From Streptomyces sp. NBC_01231 (GTDB lineage: Bacteria > Actinomycetota > Actinomycetes > Streptomycetales > Streptomycetaceae): a stretch of DNA of 64,000 nucleotides. The position numbers were made by a program, and so were the translations under genes. This document shows, piece after piece, positions 8,066 through 15,793 of this stretch. The notes under the pieces are model-generated. The model was not told the origin of the DNA. It saw nothing but the letters and a program-made list of their open reading frames with translations, and did not search any database. The stretch spans positions 8,308,001-8,372,000 of the forward strand of contig CP108521.1 in the NCBI GenBank assembly GCA_035999765.1, given 5' to 3'. Within the stretch, counting starts at the first letter, position 1, and each line of letters begins with the position of its first letter.

Positions 8066-8419
8066 ATGCGCTCTACCCGAATTGTGGTATCCGCCGCAGT
8101 GCTCGGCGCGCTCGCCCTTCCTGTCGCCTCGGCGACTGCGGCCACCGCAGCACCGGCGTCCGTCGCCACTGCGGTGCCGGCCTCGTCCTGCACCAGCCAC
8201 CCATACCTTCCGTGGGCAGTCCACGGCGCCAATGCGGTGACCATCCGCTCCAAGGCCACGACCAAGTCCACTGCCGTCGGCGTCCTCTACAAGTCGCACA
8301 AGTTCACTGTGCACAAGACCAGCGGCACCTGGCACAACATCACCGACACGACCACCGGCGTCAAGGGCTGGGTGTCCGGCACCTACGTCTACCGCGACGT
8401 CCGCATGTGCGTCGACTAA
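8066..8419 (+). CDS. Secreted SH3-like domain protein
   Basis: 117 aa from ATG 8066, with GGAGG 15 nt upstream. It has a classic Sec signal peptide: MRSTRIVVSAAVLGALALPV with an AxA cleavage region (SATAATAAPA). The mature part has the bacterial SH3 pattern: NAVTIRSKATTKSTAVGVLYKSH, GTWHNI, VKGWVSGTYV. Two cysteines (SSCTSHP and RMCVD) could form a disulfide. Such small secreted SH3 proteins are common in Streptomyces and are thought to bind cell wall. The gene is preceded by a terminator and is probably monocistronic. Confidence 0.75.
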   Translation: MRSTRIVVSAAVLGALALPVASATAATAAPASVATAVPASSCTSHPYLPWAVHGANAVTIRSKATTKSTAVGVLYKSHKFTVHKTSGTWHNITDTTTGVKGWVSGTYVYRDVRMCVD

Positions 8420-8510
8420 GAGAAGCACTCAACTCTCGTGCCCAGCTTCTGAGTTGGTTGACTTTCCCTCGAAGGTGAGTATTCCCCGTGCTTTTCGTAA
8501 AGGAGTTCCC

Positions 8511-8969
8511 GTGTCTGGCGACATAGAAGATGTCGTGGGAGTGCTCACCGAACAGATCGAGCGTCGCTTCGAGATGGGCATGGATGAACTGACCGCTGCC
8601 GTCGCTGCGGCGCCCCACGCAAACCCCGAAGCCACTGATGTGGTCAAGTGGCACGGGCTTCTCAGCGAATCGCAGAAGGCTCTGGGACACGCTGAGGATG
8701 ACCTCCTCGCTGCGCTGGAGACGCAGCCCAGCGAGGTCGACGACTCGACGATGGGCCTCGCCCACCGCGTCAATGCGGCCGTGACCGCCCGTGACGGGCG
8801 GGCCATGGTCGTGCGCTGGCTCCTCGACCCCAACGCTGCGGGCAAAAAGGACCTTGCTGCCGAGCGCCTGGCCCGCCTCAACCGTGGGACCCGCCAAGGT
8901 CCGGCCGTGCCCACCAGCGCGCCGGTAAGGCCCGCGACGGCACCAACAGGCAGAGGAGCGTCGCGGTGA
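8511..8969 (+). CDS. Hypothetical, small helical paralogue family (copy 2)
   Basis: 152 aa from GTG 8511 with a strong AAAGGAG site 7 nt upstream; this start is preferred over the ATG at 8454. The protein is almost all helix, starting VSGDIEDVVGVLTEQIERRF, with WHGLLSESQKALGHAEDDLLAALE and VNAAVTARDGRAMVVRWLL. These match position for position the helices of copies at 6470, 8966 and 9384 (LxxAExx...L...RDA). The tail is Pro/Thr-rich. It overlaps the next gene by 4 nt (GTGA). Function unknown. Confidence 0.65.
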   Translation: MSGDIEDVVGVLTEQIERRFEMGMDELTAAVAAAPHANPEATDVVKWHGLLSESQKALGHAEDDLLAALETQPSEVDDSTMGLAHRVNAAVTARDGRAMVVRWLLDPNAAGKKDLAAERLARLNRGTRQGPAVPTSAPVRPATAPTGRGASR

Positions 8970-9415
8970 GCATCCGCAACAAGCCCTGCACGCAGGACGG
9001 CCGGCTCCAGGAAGTCTTCGGCGTCCCGGTCACCGATCTGTACGAGACGGCCGCGAACCCGGATGCCTCCGCCGCGCTGACCCGGGCCATGGAACTGCGC
9101 TCGTTCCTGGCCCTGGCCGAGGAACAGATCGCCCGGATCCGCGACCGCGTCCACGAAGCCATGGCTCCCGAGCGGGACATGGACGAGCTGTCCGTAGATC
9201 AGTTGCAGATGGACGCGGAGTGGCTTCGGGCAGCGCTCGGCGCCCGCAACGGCTACCGCACCGCCCTCGACGGCCTGCTGCGCACCATGCCTGCACCCGT
9301 CAGGCAGCCCGGCCCCCTCCGCATAACCCAGCAGAGGATCACGGCCACCTCGTCCTCCGCCAAGGCCGCCCCGGCACCACAGCGTGCTGGGGCGGCCCGG
9401 GCCCGCCGACCATGA
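8966..9415 (+). CDS. Hypothetical, small helical paralogue family (copy 3)
   Basis: 149 aa from GTG 8966, overlapping the previous stop (GTGA), so coupled. It begins MSIRNKPCTQDGRLQEVFG, then LYETAANPD, FLALAEEQIARIRDRVHEAM, PERDMDEL and a final helix WLRAALGARNGYRTALDGLL. The spacing of helices and the AEEQI...R...PERxM pattern closely match the copy at 9384 (AEQSITFHR...PERQI). It has a disordered Ala/Pro tail. There is no membrane segment, catalytic motif or known family. Confidence 0.65.
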   Translation: MSIRNKPCTQDGRLQEVFGVPVTDLYETAANPDASAALTRAMELRSFLALAEEQIARIRDRVHEAMAPERDMDELSVDQLQMDAEWLRAALGARNGYRTALDGLLRTMPAPVRQPGPLRITQQRITATSSSAKAAPAPQRAGAARARRP

Positions 9416-9842
9416 AAGCTCCCGTCGCTTGCCCCACCCCACGTCCGCTGCAATCGGCGCACGCATCGAGGAGTTGTACGGCGCTGCGCTGACCGATCTC
9501 GAAGCACATGCACAGGAGCAGCCGCCAGGCATGCTCGCTGCCCTCGTCGCCAGCCATGACCGGCTTGCCTTCGCCGAACAGAGCATCACCTTCCACCGGC
9601 AGCGGCTCCAGCAGCTCGTCCACCCCGAGCGGCAGATCGGCCCCCACGAGGTCTCACACATCCTCGACTGCGCCCGCCGTCTCGCGGAAGCCGTCGCCGT
9701 CCGCGACGCGCAGGCAGTCACCGTCCAAGCGGTTGTGCAGAGCCTCGGCCGCACTCCCGCGCCAGGACCACCTACCGCCTGTGCGCCTGCCGCGATTCCG
9801 GCTCTGCCGGTACCGGCAGCCAGCGCTGCCCCGAGCCGCTGA
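9384..9842 (+). CDS. Hypothetical, small helical paralogue family (copy 4); start uncertain
   Basis: 152 aa in the frame opened by GTG 9384. The conserved part begins about residue 22 (AIGARIEELYGAAL), then LVASHDRLAFAEQSITFHR, LVHPERQIG and RRLAEAVAVRDAQAVTVQAV. It is clearly homologous to the protein at 6470 (LVDLHRELAQAETSVTFHR). The start is doubtful: TTG 9429 is also in frame, while an ATG at 9412 overlapping the previous TGA is in a different frame and stops after 26 codons, so a small indel may have separated the natural coupled start from the gene. Function unknown. Confidence 0.55.
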   Translation: MLGRPGPADHESSRRLPHPTSAAIGARIEELYGAALTDLEAHAQEQPPGMLAALVASHDRLAFAEQSITFHRQRLQQLVHPERQIGPHEVSHILDCARRLAEAVAVRDAQAVTVQAVVQSLGRTPAPGPPTACAPAAIPALPVPAASAAPSR

Positions 9843-9884
9843 CCCGATCGGGTCCTGCCCTCCCGCACCCAGGAGACTTCCCCC

Positions 9885-10745
9885 TTGGCCACCACCGGTC
9901 TGCCGCCCGCCGCCGATGCCGACATTGCCCGGGTCAGCGAAGCCCTTCACATGATCACCCCGCGTTGGAACGTGCGGATCCTGCTGGCCCTGAACGAGCC
10001 GCCGCAGCGCTACACCGAGATCGCGGCCAAGCTGCCCTATCTCCAGAGCGGCCAGCTGCACCCGAAGATCGGCTCTCTGTGCGACGCCGGCCTCGTGGAG
10101 CGCACCGAGCACTCCGCCCGTCACGTCGCCTATGGCCTTACCCAGCGCGGTCGGCAGCTACTGCCGGTCCTGCCGGTGATCGCCGCATGGGCCGAGGAGC
10201 ACCTGGAACAACCGAAGCGGCCGCTGGCGGCAATTGAACAGGTCGAGGACAGCCTCACCCTTCTCACCCGCCGTCAGGCTCCCGCGGTCCTGTGGGTGCT
10301 GAAGGCGCGGCAGGAGGCGAGTGCCCGGGCTCTGGCCCGCATCGTCATACCCGACAGCTACTGGACCAACATCTACCCGCCGCTGCGCCAGCTCATGGAC
10401 GACGGCCTGGTGGTGACCGAGGGCAAGGGCCAGCCGTACCGTCTCTCACTGGCTGGCGACGCGCTGGGCCGCGTCTTCGCCGCGATGTCCATGTGGTCCG
10501 CCGGACGACCGCTGGACCACGCAGCGAAGCACCCACTGTGGGGCCGACCAGAAGCCAGCGCTTCGGCAACTCCCCGCGCCTGGGTCAGCCACCAGTCCCG
10601 GCTTCCGGCCGCCTCCGCCCCGCCAGCACCCGCAGTGCGGACCCAGCCCGCACGCCGCACGACCTGGCAGAGCGCCGACCTGTTCTCCCACCCCGCACCA
10701 AACCGTCCGATGCCCGCTGTGGCGAGCGCAGGAGTCCGCCGATGA
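9885..10745 (+). CDS. HxlR-type regulator with two tandem winged-helix domains
   Basis: 286 aa from TTG 9885 with a CAGGAG-like site. Residues ~15-105 are a standard HxlR/MarR-type winged helix (SEALHMITPRWNVRILLAL, YTEIAAKLP, KIGSLCDAGLVER, LTQRGRQLLPVL). Residues ~115-210 repeat the fold with weaker similarity (VEDSLTLLTRRQAPAVLWVL, YPPLRQLMDDGLVV, LSLAGDALGRVF). HxlR regulators usually are ~110-aa dimers, so an internal duplication could make a single-chain pseudo-dimer. The Pro-rich tail is probably disordered. The stop overlaps the ATG of a third winged-helix-like gene, followed by an MFS exporter, suggesting a transport-control operon. Confidence 0.75.
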   Translation: MATTGLPPAADADIARVSEALHMITPRWNVRILLALNEPPQRYTEIAAKLPYLQSGQLHPKIGSLCDAGLVERTEHSARHVAYGLTQRGRQLLPVLPVIAAWAEEHLEQPKRPLAAIEQVEDSLTLLTRRQAPAVLWVLKARQEASARALARIVIPDSYWTNIYPPLRQLMDDGLVVTEGKGQPYRLSLAGDALGRVFAAMSMWSAGRPLDHAAKHPLWGRPEASASATPRAWVSHQSRLPAASAPPAPAVRTQPARRTTWQSADLFSHPAPNRPMPAVASAGVRR

Positions 10746-11224
10746 TGCCCTCCCTCTCCCCGCAGCAGATAGAGCTCGCCTGTGGGCCGCTGTCCTCGGC
10801 GAGCCTGATCCGCCTGGTCAGCGAGATCGACGACCACGGGGCCATCCCGCCCCGCGCGCTCGCCCGCACCCTCACCGACCTGACTGCTCACCACCTTCGG
10901 CAGGCCACCGAACAGGCGGACGCCCTCGGACTGCTCGACCGCTCGCGCACCAGCCTCGGACTGACCACAGTCGGCCAGGACCTTGCTGACCTCTACGACG
11001 CGACCGCCCGCTGGGCCCGCCGGCACAACTACCCTTTGCCGCTCTGCCACTTCGCGGGCCGCATCCGCCACACCTTCGCCCTGCTGGCCGAGCCGACCGC
11101 AGATTCCATTGCCTCCGACAGTGATGCCGAGGCTGAACTCGGCCATGTCCGCAGGCTGCTGGCCGAGTGGTTTCACACGCACCAGTCCCAGCAGAGCTGC
11201 GGCTGCGACGGCGTAGCCGCGTGA
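10742..11224 (+). CDS. Winged-helix-like protein coupled to HxlR gene
   Basis: 160 aa from ATG 10742, overlapping the preceding TGA (ATGA). Residues ~10-100 resemble the HxlR fold without its recognition signature: LACGPLSSASLIRLVSEI, ALARTLTDLTAHHLRQATEQADALGLLD, LTTVGQDLADLYDATARW. The C-terminus has a CGC motif (SCGCDGVAA). It probably cooperates with the tandem HxlR protein, but this is inferred from operon position and fold. The end overlaps the GTG start of the MFS gene (GTGA). Confidence 0.55.
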   Translation: MMPSLSPQQIELACGPLSSASLIRLVSEIDDHGAIPPRALARTLTDLTAHHLRQATEQADALGLLDRSRTSLGLTTVGQDLADLYDATARWARRHNYPLPLCHFAGRIRHTFALLAEPTADSIASDSDAEAELGHVRRLLAEWFHTHQSQQSCGCDGVAA

Positions 11225-12444
11225 CGCTGAGATCGGTGACGCGCCCTACCGAGGGCCTCCTCCTGCGCAGCCTCTACCTGCCGCGCGGCGCGGATGCCGC
11301 AGCGTTCGCGATGACCACCTACGGGATCCCCCTGCTCGTCCTGGCCGCCACCGGATCAGCAGCCTTGACCGGGCTCTCCTTCGCGCTGGAGTGGATCCCA
11401 CGGATCGGGGCGTTCACCGTGGTCGGCAACCTCGTTGACCGCTACGGCACAGCGCGCATCTTCCGCGTTGCCTGCCTGGTGCGGGCCGGGGTCGTGCTCA
11501 CCGCCGCCGTCGTCCTGACGGGGCTCGAAGCCCGAACGCAGGCGGCGACGGTCACGGTCATGCTGCTCGCTGTGTCCACCGGCGTGCTCACCGAGTTCAG
11601 CTACGCGGCGGCCGAGACCGCGGGCGGCGAGGCGAGCAGGAAGGTCGGCGCCCGGGCCCACCGGGTGCAGTCCGTCCTGCTGGGGATCGATCAGACTGCC
11701 ACCCTGGCCGGGCCTGCGGTCTCCGGCCTCCTCCTGGGACACGGCGGAGCGGTCGTCATGCTCACCACGCTCGCGAGCTTCTCCCTCCTTGCCGCCGCGC
11801 TGGCTCCCCGGCAGCACGCAGCGCCGACCACCAGCTCGGCTCCCGCGAAGCGCGGGCTGCGAACGGGCTGGGCGACGCTGCGCTCGCTGCCGGCTCTCGC
11901 CTGGCTGGTGGGCGGCCTGGTCGTCTCCAACGCAGCCGTCGCCCTCTTGCAGGCCGCCGTCCCGGTCGTCGTTGTCACTGTGCTGGACCACTCCAGCGCG
12001 GACGCCGGACTCATCTGGTCCGCGGCAGCCATTGCCTCCCTGATCGCCATCACCGCAGCCCGCAGTGCGATAGACCGTTGGGGACTGTGGCCAGTCGGCA
12101 CCACAGCCGCCGCCGTGGCGGCCGGAGCAACACTTGCCGTCGCACAGGCCGACACTTACGGCGGATACCTCCTGCTGATCGCCGTCCTGATGGCCGGCGA
12201 GGGTGGCCTCACGGTCGTGCTGCGCACTCTGCGCTCCCACCTGATCCCGCCCGAAGTGTTCGGCAGCACCCTCGCCGTGACGATCCTGCTGCTCCTGCTG
12301 CCCTTCCCCGCCGCCGGTCTGCTCGTCGCGGCCGTGCCACCCGCCCAGCTCGGGCACGCCATCGCGTTCGCCGCTGCCGTGCAGGCCCTCGGCCTCGCGG
12401 TCGCCTTCACCCGCCTTCGCACCCTGCTCGCCACGCCCGCCTGA
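11221..12444 (+). CDS. MFS transporter
   Basis: 407 aa from GTG 11221, which overlaps the previous stop (GTGA); the longer frame to 11167 only re-reads the upstream gene. It has about 11-12 hydrophobic segments, with the loop-2/3 signature NLVDRYGTARIFR after helix 2 (MFS motif A is DRxGRR-like) and a central cytoplasmic linker near residues 200-225 (ASAPAKRGLRTGW region). It is a proton-coupled exporter of unknown substrate. Co-transcription with two winged-helix proteins suggests inducible efflux. A hairpin terminator follows 8 nt after the stop. Confidence 0.85.
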   Translation: MTLRSVTRPTEGLLLRSLYLPRGADAAAFAMTTYGIPLLVLAATGSAALTGLSFALEWIPRIGAFTVVGNLVDRYGTARIFRVACLVRAGVVLTAAVVLTGLEARTQAATVTVMLLAVSTGVLTEFSYAAAETAGGEASRKVGARAHRVQSVLLGIDQTATLAGPAVSGLLLGHGGAVVMLTTLASFSLLAAALAPRQHAAPTTSSAPAKRGLRTGWATLRSLPALAWLVGGLVVSNAAVALLQAAVPVVVVTVLDHSSADAGLIWSAAAIASLIAITAARSAIDRWGLWPVGTTAAAVAAGATLAVAQADTYGGYLLLIAVLMAGEGGLTVVLRTLRSHLIPPEVFGSTLAVTILLLLLPFPAAGLLVAAVPPAQLGHAIAFAAAVQALGLAVAFTRLRTLLATPA

Positions 12445-12451
12445 CCCTCCC

Positions 12452-12472
12452 TGCCGAGAGGATCCCTCGGCA
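12452..12472 (+). terminator. Stem-loop after MFS gene
   Basis: TGCCGAG (12452-12458) pairs with CTCGGCA (12466-12472) across a 7-nt loop directly behind the MFS stop. It is a plausible terminator of the HxlR/MFS operon. Confidence 0.5.
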
Positions 12473-12504
12473 CTCATGTCCACCACCCGTACGACGCCGG
12501 TCAG

Positions 12505-12987
12505 TTGAGCGACCTGGCGTCCTGGGCACAGTTCCTGGACCGCCACCCGGCCCCCGCATGCTGCGCGGACTGCGCGCTGTCGACACCGCGATGTGGACCC
12601 GGACGGACGACAGAGCGCTGGCTGTCCTGCGACGCTCACCGGGCCGGGCTGCCGAAGGTCGTGCTGTCCAACGCGCCCCACACTCTCAGCGATGTCCTCG
12701 GCACCACACCCCCAGGTCTGAGGTCGGATGGCCCAAAGGGATCCTCGCCGATTGGTGCCGCCAGCTGACGACCGGGCCCTGTACTCGGCCCGGAGGCATG
12801 CAAACCGGACCCGACCGTCTATCGCAAGATCCTTAATGCAACCGGCGCCATTGACCCGCAACGCGTGCTGTTCATCGACGACCGCGCCGACGACTGCCAC
12901 GGCGCGCGCCCCCTCGGCCTGCGGGCCCTGCACTACACCGGACACCCCACCGACCTGGAAACAGCCCTCGTACACACTTCCCGCTGA
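12505..12987 (+). pseudogene. HAD-family hydrolase relic, frameshifted
   Basis: Three reading frames carry consecutive pieces of one HAD phosphatase. In order they are KVVLSNAPHTLSDVL (motif II region, near 12655), then a scrambled stretch with in-frame stops, then CKPDPTVYRKIL and VLFIDDRADDCHGARPLGLRALHY (motifs III and IV, ending at TGA 12985). The KPDP and FIDDR...GAR...GLRA elements are unmistakable. No single start and stop join them, and the motif I aspartate region is missing, so the gene is dead. It lies between the MFS operon and the DUF317 gene and marks the start of an eroded zone. Confidence 0.65.
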
Positions 12988-13017
12988 CCACCCCCGACCC
13001 CGTTCCCCAGGAGCCGC

Positions 13018-13884
13018 GTGCCACCACACGACGATCTTCACACCATCGACGGGGACGTCTACGTCTCCCCGCGCTACCTCGCCGCCGCCACTGCGATCGG
13101 CGACCCCGGCCTCGCACCCCTGCTCGACCTCGGCTGGGGCTTGGAGCACGACGATCTCGGCAACGCGTACCTCCGCGCACCCGACCGCAAGGTCCGCCTC
13201 GGTTACCTGCCCGAAGGCGAGGACGACGGCCTGTGGCGCATCAACGCCTACGCCGATCCCTTCGGCCCGCCGACCTGGGGAGCCTGCTTCAACGACTCGT
13301 GTCCGACCGAGTTCGTCCGGGCCTTCACCACCGCGCTCGCCGAGGCATACGAGCAGGGCCCGGACGCCTACCTCGCGACCCCGGACCCGTGCATCGCGGA
13401 CCGCGACCCATTCCTCGCGGTCGTACCACTCATCAATCGCGGATGGCAGATCGACCGCCCCCGCTGGGGCGTCTTCGCGATCCAGTCGCCCGACGGGCTC
13501 GCCGGGATGGAGTTCACCACCGGACACCTTGACCCGGAAGCTGAGCTGACCACCCGTGACGCCCGCTGGCAGATGTGGGCCGGCACGTCCATCGACCGCC
13601 CGGCCTGGTACGCCACCGCCAGCACCGACACCCCCGTGGCCCTGATCAAAGCCGTCACGGAGTGCGTCTCCGACCCCGCGCCGCTGCCTCGCTGGCGGGA
13701 GGAAACGTACAGCTATGTCAAGAGCATGGCCCAGCTCACCCCGATCATTCCGCCGCGCCCGCCGGCCCCGACACCACTCGATGTGCAGCGCGCCGCCACC
13801 CGCCGCCCGGCCGCGTTGCCCACGTCCAGCGTTCCTCGCTGGAGCACCGCCAGTCAGCCGGCCCTGCCCGGCCCTCGCCGTTGA
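13018..13884 (+). CDS. DUF317 domain protein
   Basis: 288 aa from GTG 13018 after CAGGAG. It contains two DUF317-like repeats: VSPRYLAAAT with GLAPLLDLGWGLEHDDLGN, then W-containing strands (LWRINAYADPFGPPTWGACFN), and a second copy around FLAVVPLINRGWQID to DARWQMWAGTSIDRPAWYATAS. DUF317 proteins are specific to Streptomyces and relatives, often on mobile elements; the function is unknown. The tail is Pro/Arg-rich. A second DUF317 protein lies at 29.8 kb in the same window, so the family is duplicated here. Confidence 0.75.
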   Translation: MPPHDDLHTIDGDVYVSPRYLAAATAIGDPGLAPLLDLGWGLEHDDLGNAYLRAPDRKVRLGYLPEGEDDGLWRINAYADPFGPPTWGACFNDSCPTEFVRAFTTALAEAYEQGPDAYLATPDPCIADRDPFLAVVPLINRGWQIDRPRWGVFAIQSPDGLAGMEFTTGHLDPEAELTTRDARWQMWAGTSIDRPAWYATASTDTPVALIKAVTECVSDPAPLPRWREETYSYVKSMAQLTPIIPPRPPAPTPLDVQRAATRRPAALPTSSVPRWSTASQPALPGPRR

Positions 13885-13921
13885 CCACCCGCCGCCTGAC
13901 CGTCCGACCGGAGGCACCTGC

Positions 13922-14479
13922 TTGGCCCTGTACGCCCGCGAGTTCTTCATGGAGCAGCTGAAGCTCCCGTTCACTGAGGCGCGCGTCGTCGGCAGCATCT
14001 ACTACGCGACACCTGTGCCAGGCGGCGCGCTGAGGCTGCGGATCGACTTTGCCCGGACCATCCGCGCAGACGAGTACAACGGCCTGCGCCTAGCCGCCAT
14101 CCACCAGGACCGAGGCGAACTCGGCGCCGCAGTACTGCGCTTCGAGGACCACAAGACATTCGACCACCGCGACGCGGCCCAGGGCCGCAGCCTGGGCGCG
14201 CCGGGGTACGCCACCGTTCGCGAGTTCCGCGAGCGTCCCGACTGGGTGCCGTGGGAAGGCGCCCACACCAACCGCCTGCGCGACGCTATCGAGCAGTACG
14301 CCTCGGTCTGGTTCCCCGGCTCCTGGCCTCCGCCCGCGCTTATCCACCAACTCCCGGCCGATGCACGCGGCTTATCCCAGCGGGCCCTGACCAGACGGCC
14401 CGCGATCACAGCCGCTCCGCACGCAGTTCCGACAGAGCCTCCTCGTGCCATCCGACGCCTTCAAGAACTTCGACCCTGA
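13922..14479 (+). CDS. Hypothetical protein, 185 aa
   Basis: TTG 13922 follows GGAGG with good spacing and gives MALYAREFFMEQLKLPFTEARVVGS. An upstream in-frame ATG at 13715 would only re-read the DUF317 gene. The protein is mixed alpha/beta without membrane segments. Notable parts are RIDFARTIRADEYNGLRLAAIHQDRGEL and WVPWEGAHTNRLRDAIEQY. It is spaced 37 nt from the DUF317 gene and is probably in the same transcript. I do not recognise the family. Confidence 0.6.
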   Translation: MALYAREFFMEQLKLPFTEARVVGSIYYATPVPGGALRLRIDFARTIRADEYNGLRLAAIHQDRGELGAAVLRFEDHKTFDHRDAAQGRSLGAPGYATVREFRERPDWVPWEGAHTNRLRDAIEQYASVWFPGSWPPPALIHQLPADARGLSQRALTRRPAITAAPHAVPTEPPRAIRRLQELRP

Positions 14480-14615
14480 CCAGACAGTGAGGGTCCTTGC
14501 CCGCTCCTGGCAGGCCCCGGACCGGTCGGCGTCCGTACCGAAACGGACCGGTCATCGCCACAAGCCCGTGAGTCTTTTCCAACCTCGCGCTGAAGCTGCG
14601 ATCGGGGGGAGGGCG

Positions 14616-14957
14616 TCAGCCTTCGCGGCTGGCGAGCATGGTCAGGGCCTGGGAGCGCTGTGCGACGAGGTCGTCGTAGGTGCCGTCGCGCTCGGCCCAG
14701 CGGTGCGTGAGGGCCGCTTTCACGACGATTTCGCGGGGAGTGGGGTCCTCTGAGAGCAGCTGCATGACCTCGGTGGCGAAGTCGTCGAGCGGCAGCGCGT
14801 GCGGGTTCACCTTTTCCTGGCCCGCTGTGGCGACGGCCGGCGGGACGAGTTCGACGACGCTGACGCCGGTGCCGTCGAGTTGCGCGCGTAGCGCCTCGGA
14901 GTAGGCGTGCACCGCGGCCTTCGATGCGGAATAGGTGGGCATGGGCGGGAAAGGCAT
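14616..14957 (-). pseudogene. Short-chain dehydrogenase, 5' half deleted
   Basis: The remaining minus-strand reading starts PMPTYSASKAAVHAYSEALR, which is the catalytic YxxxK helix of an SDR. It continues through VVELVPPAVATAG to the C-terminus ending TMLASREG. The Rossmann N-terminus with TGxxxGIG is absent. Just beyond the break (about 14950-14962) lies the C-terminal part of an MmyB-type regulator on the opposite strand. The two genes therefore lost their facing 5' ends in one deletion. Confidence 0.75.
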
Positions 14958-15190
14958 TCCGCATCCTGTGGGCCCGACACGACGTCCGCAATCTCGATGG
15001 AGGCACCGCCACCGTCCACCACCCCGTCGTCGGTGAACTGCGGCTCCACCGCGACAAACTCCCCATCGACGACGTCATCCTCGTTGTCTACTACCCCGAC
15101 AAGGACAGCGACAGCGATGAGAAGCTGCAACTCCTCGCCGCACTCTCAGAGACCGAACTCACCTGCCACAGCACACAGCAGGGCAGCTGA
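14957..15190 (+). pseudogene. MmyB-type transcriptional regulator, C-terminal fragment
   Basis: The reading FRILWARHDVRNLDGGTATV, then HHPVVGELRLHRDKLP and DDVILVVYYPDKDSDSDEKLQLLAAL, is the end of the MmyB ligand-binding domain of actinobacterial XRE regulators. The HTH domain and most of the ligand domain are missing; the frame enters from the neighbouring SDR fragment. In intact genomes this regulator is commonly divergent from an SDR gene, so the junction here marks a deletion through the shared promoter. Confidence 0.75.
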
Positions 15191-15360
15191 CGCCCCCCCC
15201 ACCCGAAGACACCCTGACGAACACCGGCCGCCCGGCAGTACGGCCGCGCCGGGGGTAGTCGTACGTTGTCGCCACGGCCCCAACAGTAGTTCGACCCGGC
15301 GGTCGCGCTGCTAGTACGACGCGGCGGCACTGCGCGCCCGGAGCTTCTGCTGATGACGGC

Positions 15361-15522
15361 TCAGGGATGGTCGGGCGGGGTGTCCTTCCAGTGCCAGCCG
15401 GGGGCGCCCATGCACTCCTTCGTCCACTCCATCAGCAGGTGTGAACCCTCCTTGACGCGGCTCGGTGGGGCCGAGGGCTGCGCGTGCTGCAGTGCCGGAA
15501 CTGGAGGACGAGTTGCTGCCAA
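15361..15522 (-). CDS. Small hypothetical protein, 53 aa
   Basis: A short minus-strand frame from TTG 15522 ends HLLMEWTKECMGAPGWHWK followed by DTPPDHP. The C-terminal part is rich in Trp, His and Met, unlike random high-GC frames, which favours a coding or recently coding sequence. There is no clear ribosome site. It may be the 3' end of a broken gene, since the region around is eroded. Confidence 0.35.
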   Translation of the reverse strand: MAATRPPVPALQHAQPSAPPSRVKEGSHLLMEWTKECMGAPGWHWKDTPPDHP

Positions 15523-15793
15523 ACGGCAAGTCGGCCTTTGTGTCGTTGACTACCGACTGTCGTAGTGGTGCAAATAACGACCCGTCAGGACTCGCCGTGA
15601 GGGCGCTAGGGCTGGATGCCTTTTTCTACTACTTTGTAGAGCTATGCAACGCCGTTGAGAGGGCGGGCAGGTCGATGTGTGCTGTATCGCGACGCCGCAC
15701 GAGCTCAGCCACAGCCCTGCCGTCCGCCCACGAGTCGGCATCACTCTCCACGCACCACTCACACCGCCCGAAACTGCCACTCCGGGGTGCCCA

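Noticed and set aside
11356..13998. 880-codon minus-strand open frame
   Set aside because: It lies antisense to the MFS, HAD-relic and DUF317 genes and is an Arg/Gly/Glu-rich shadow of GC-rich codons without family pattern.
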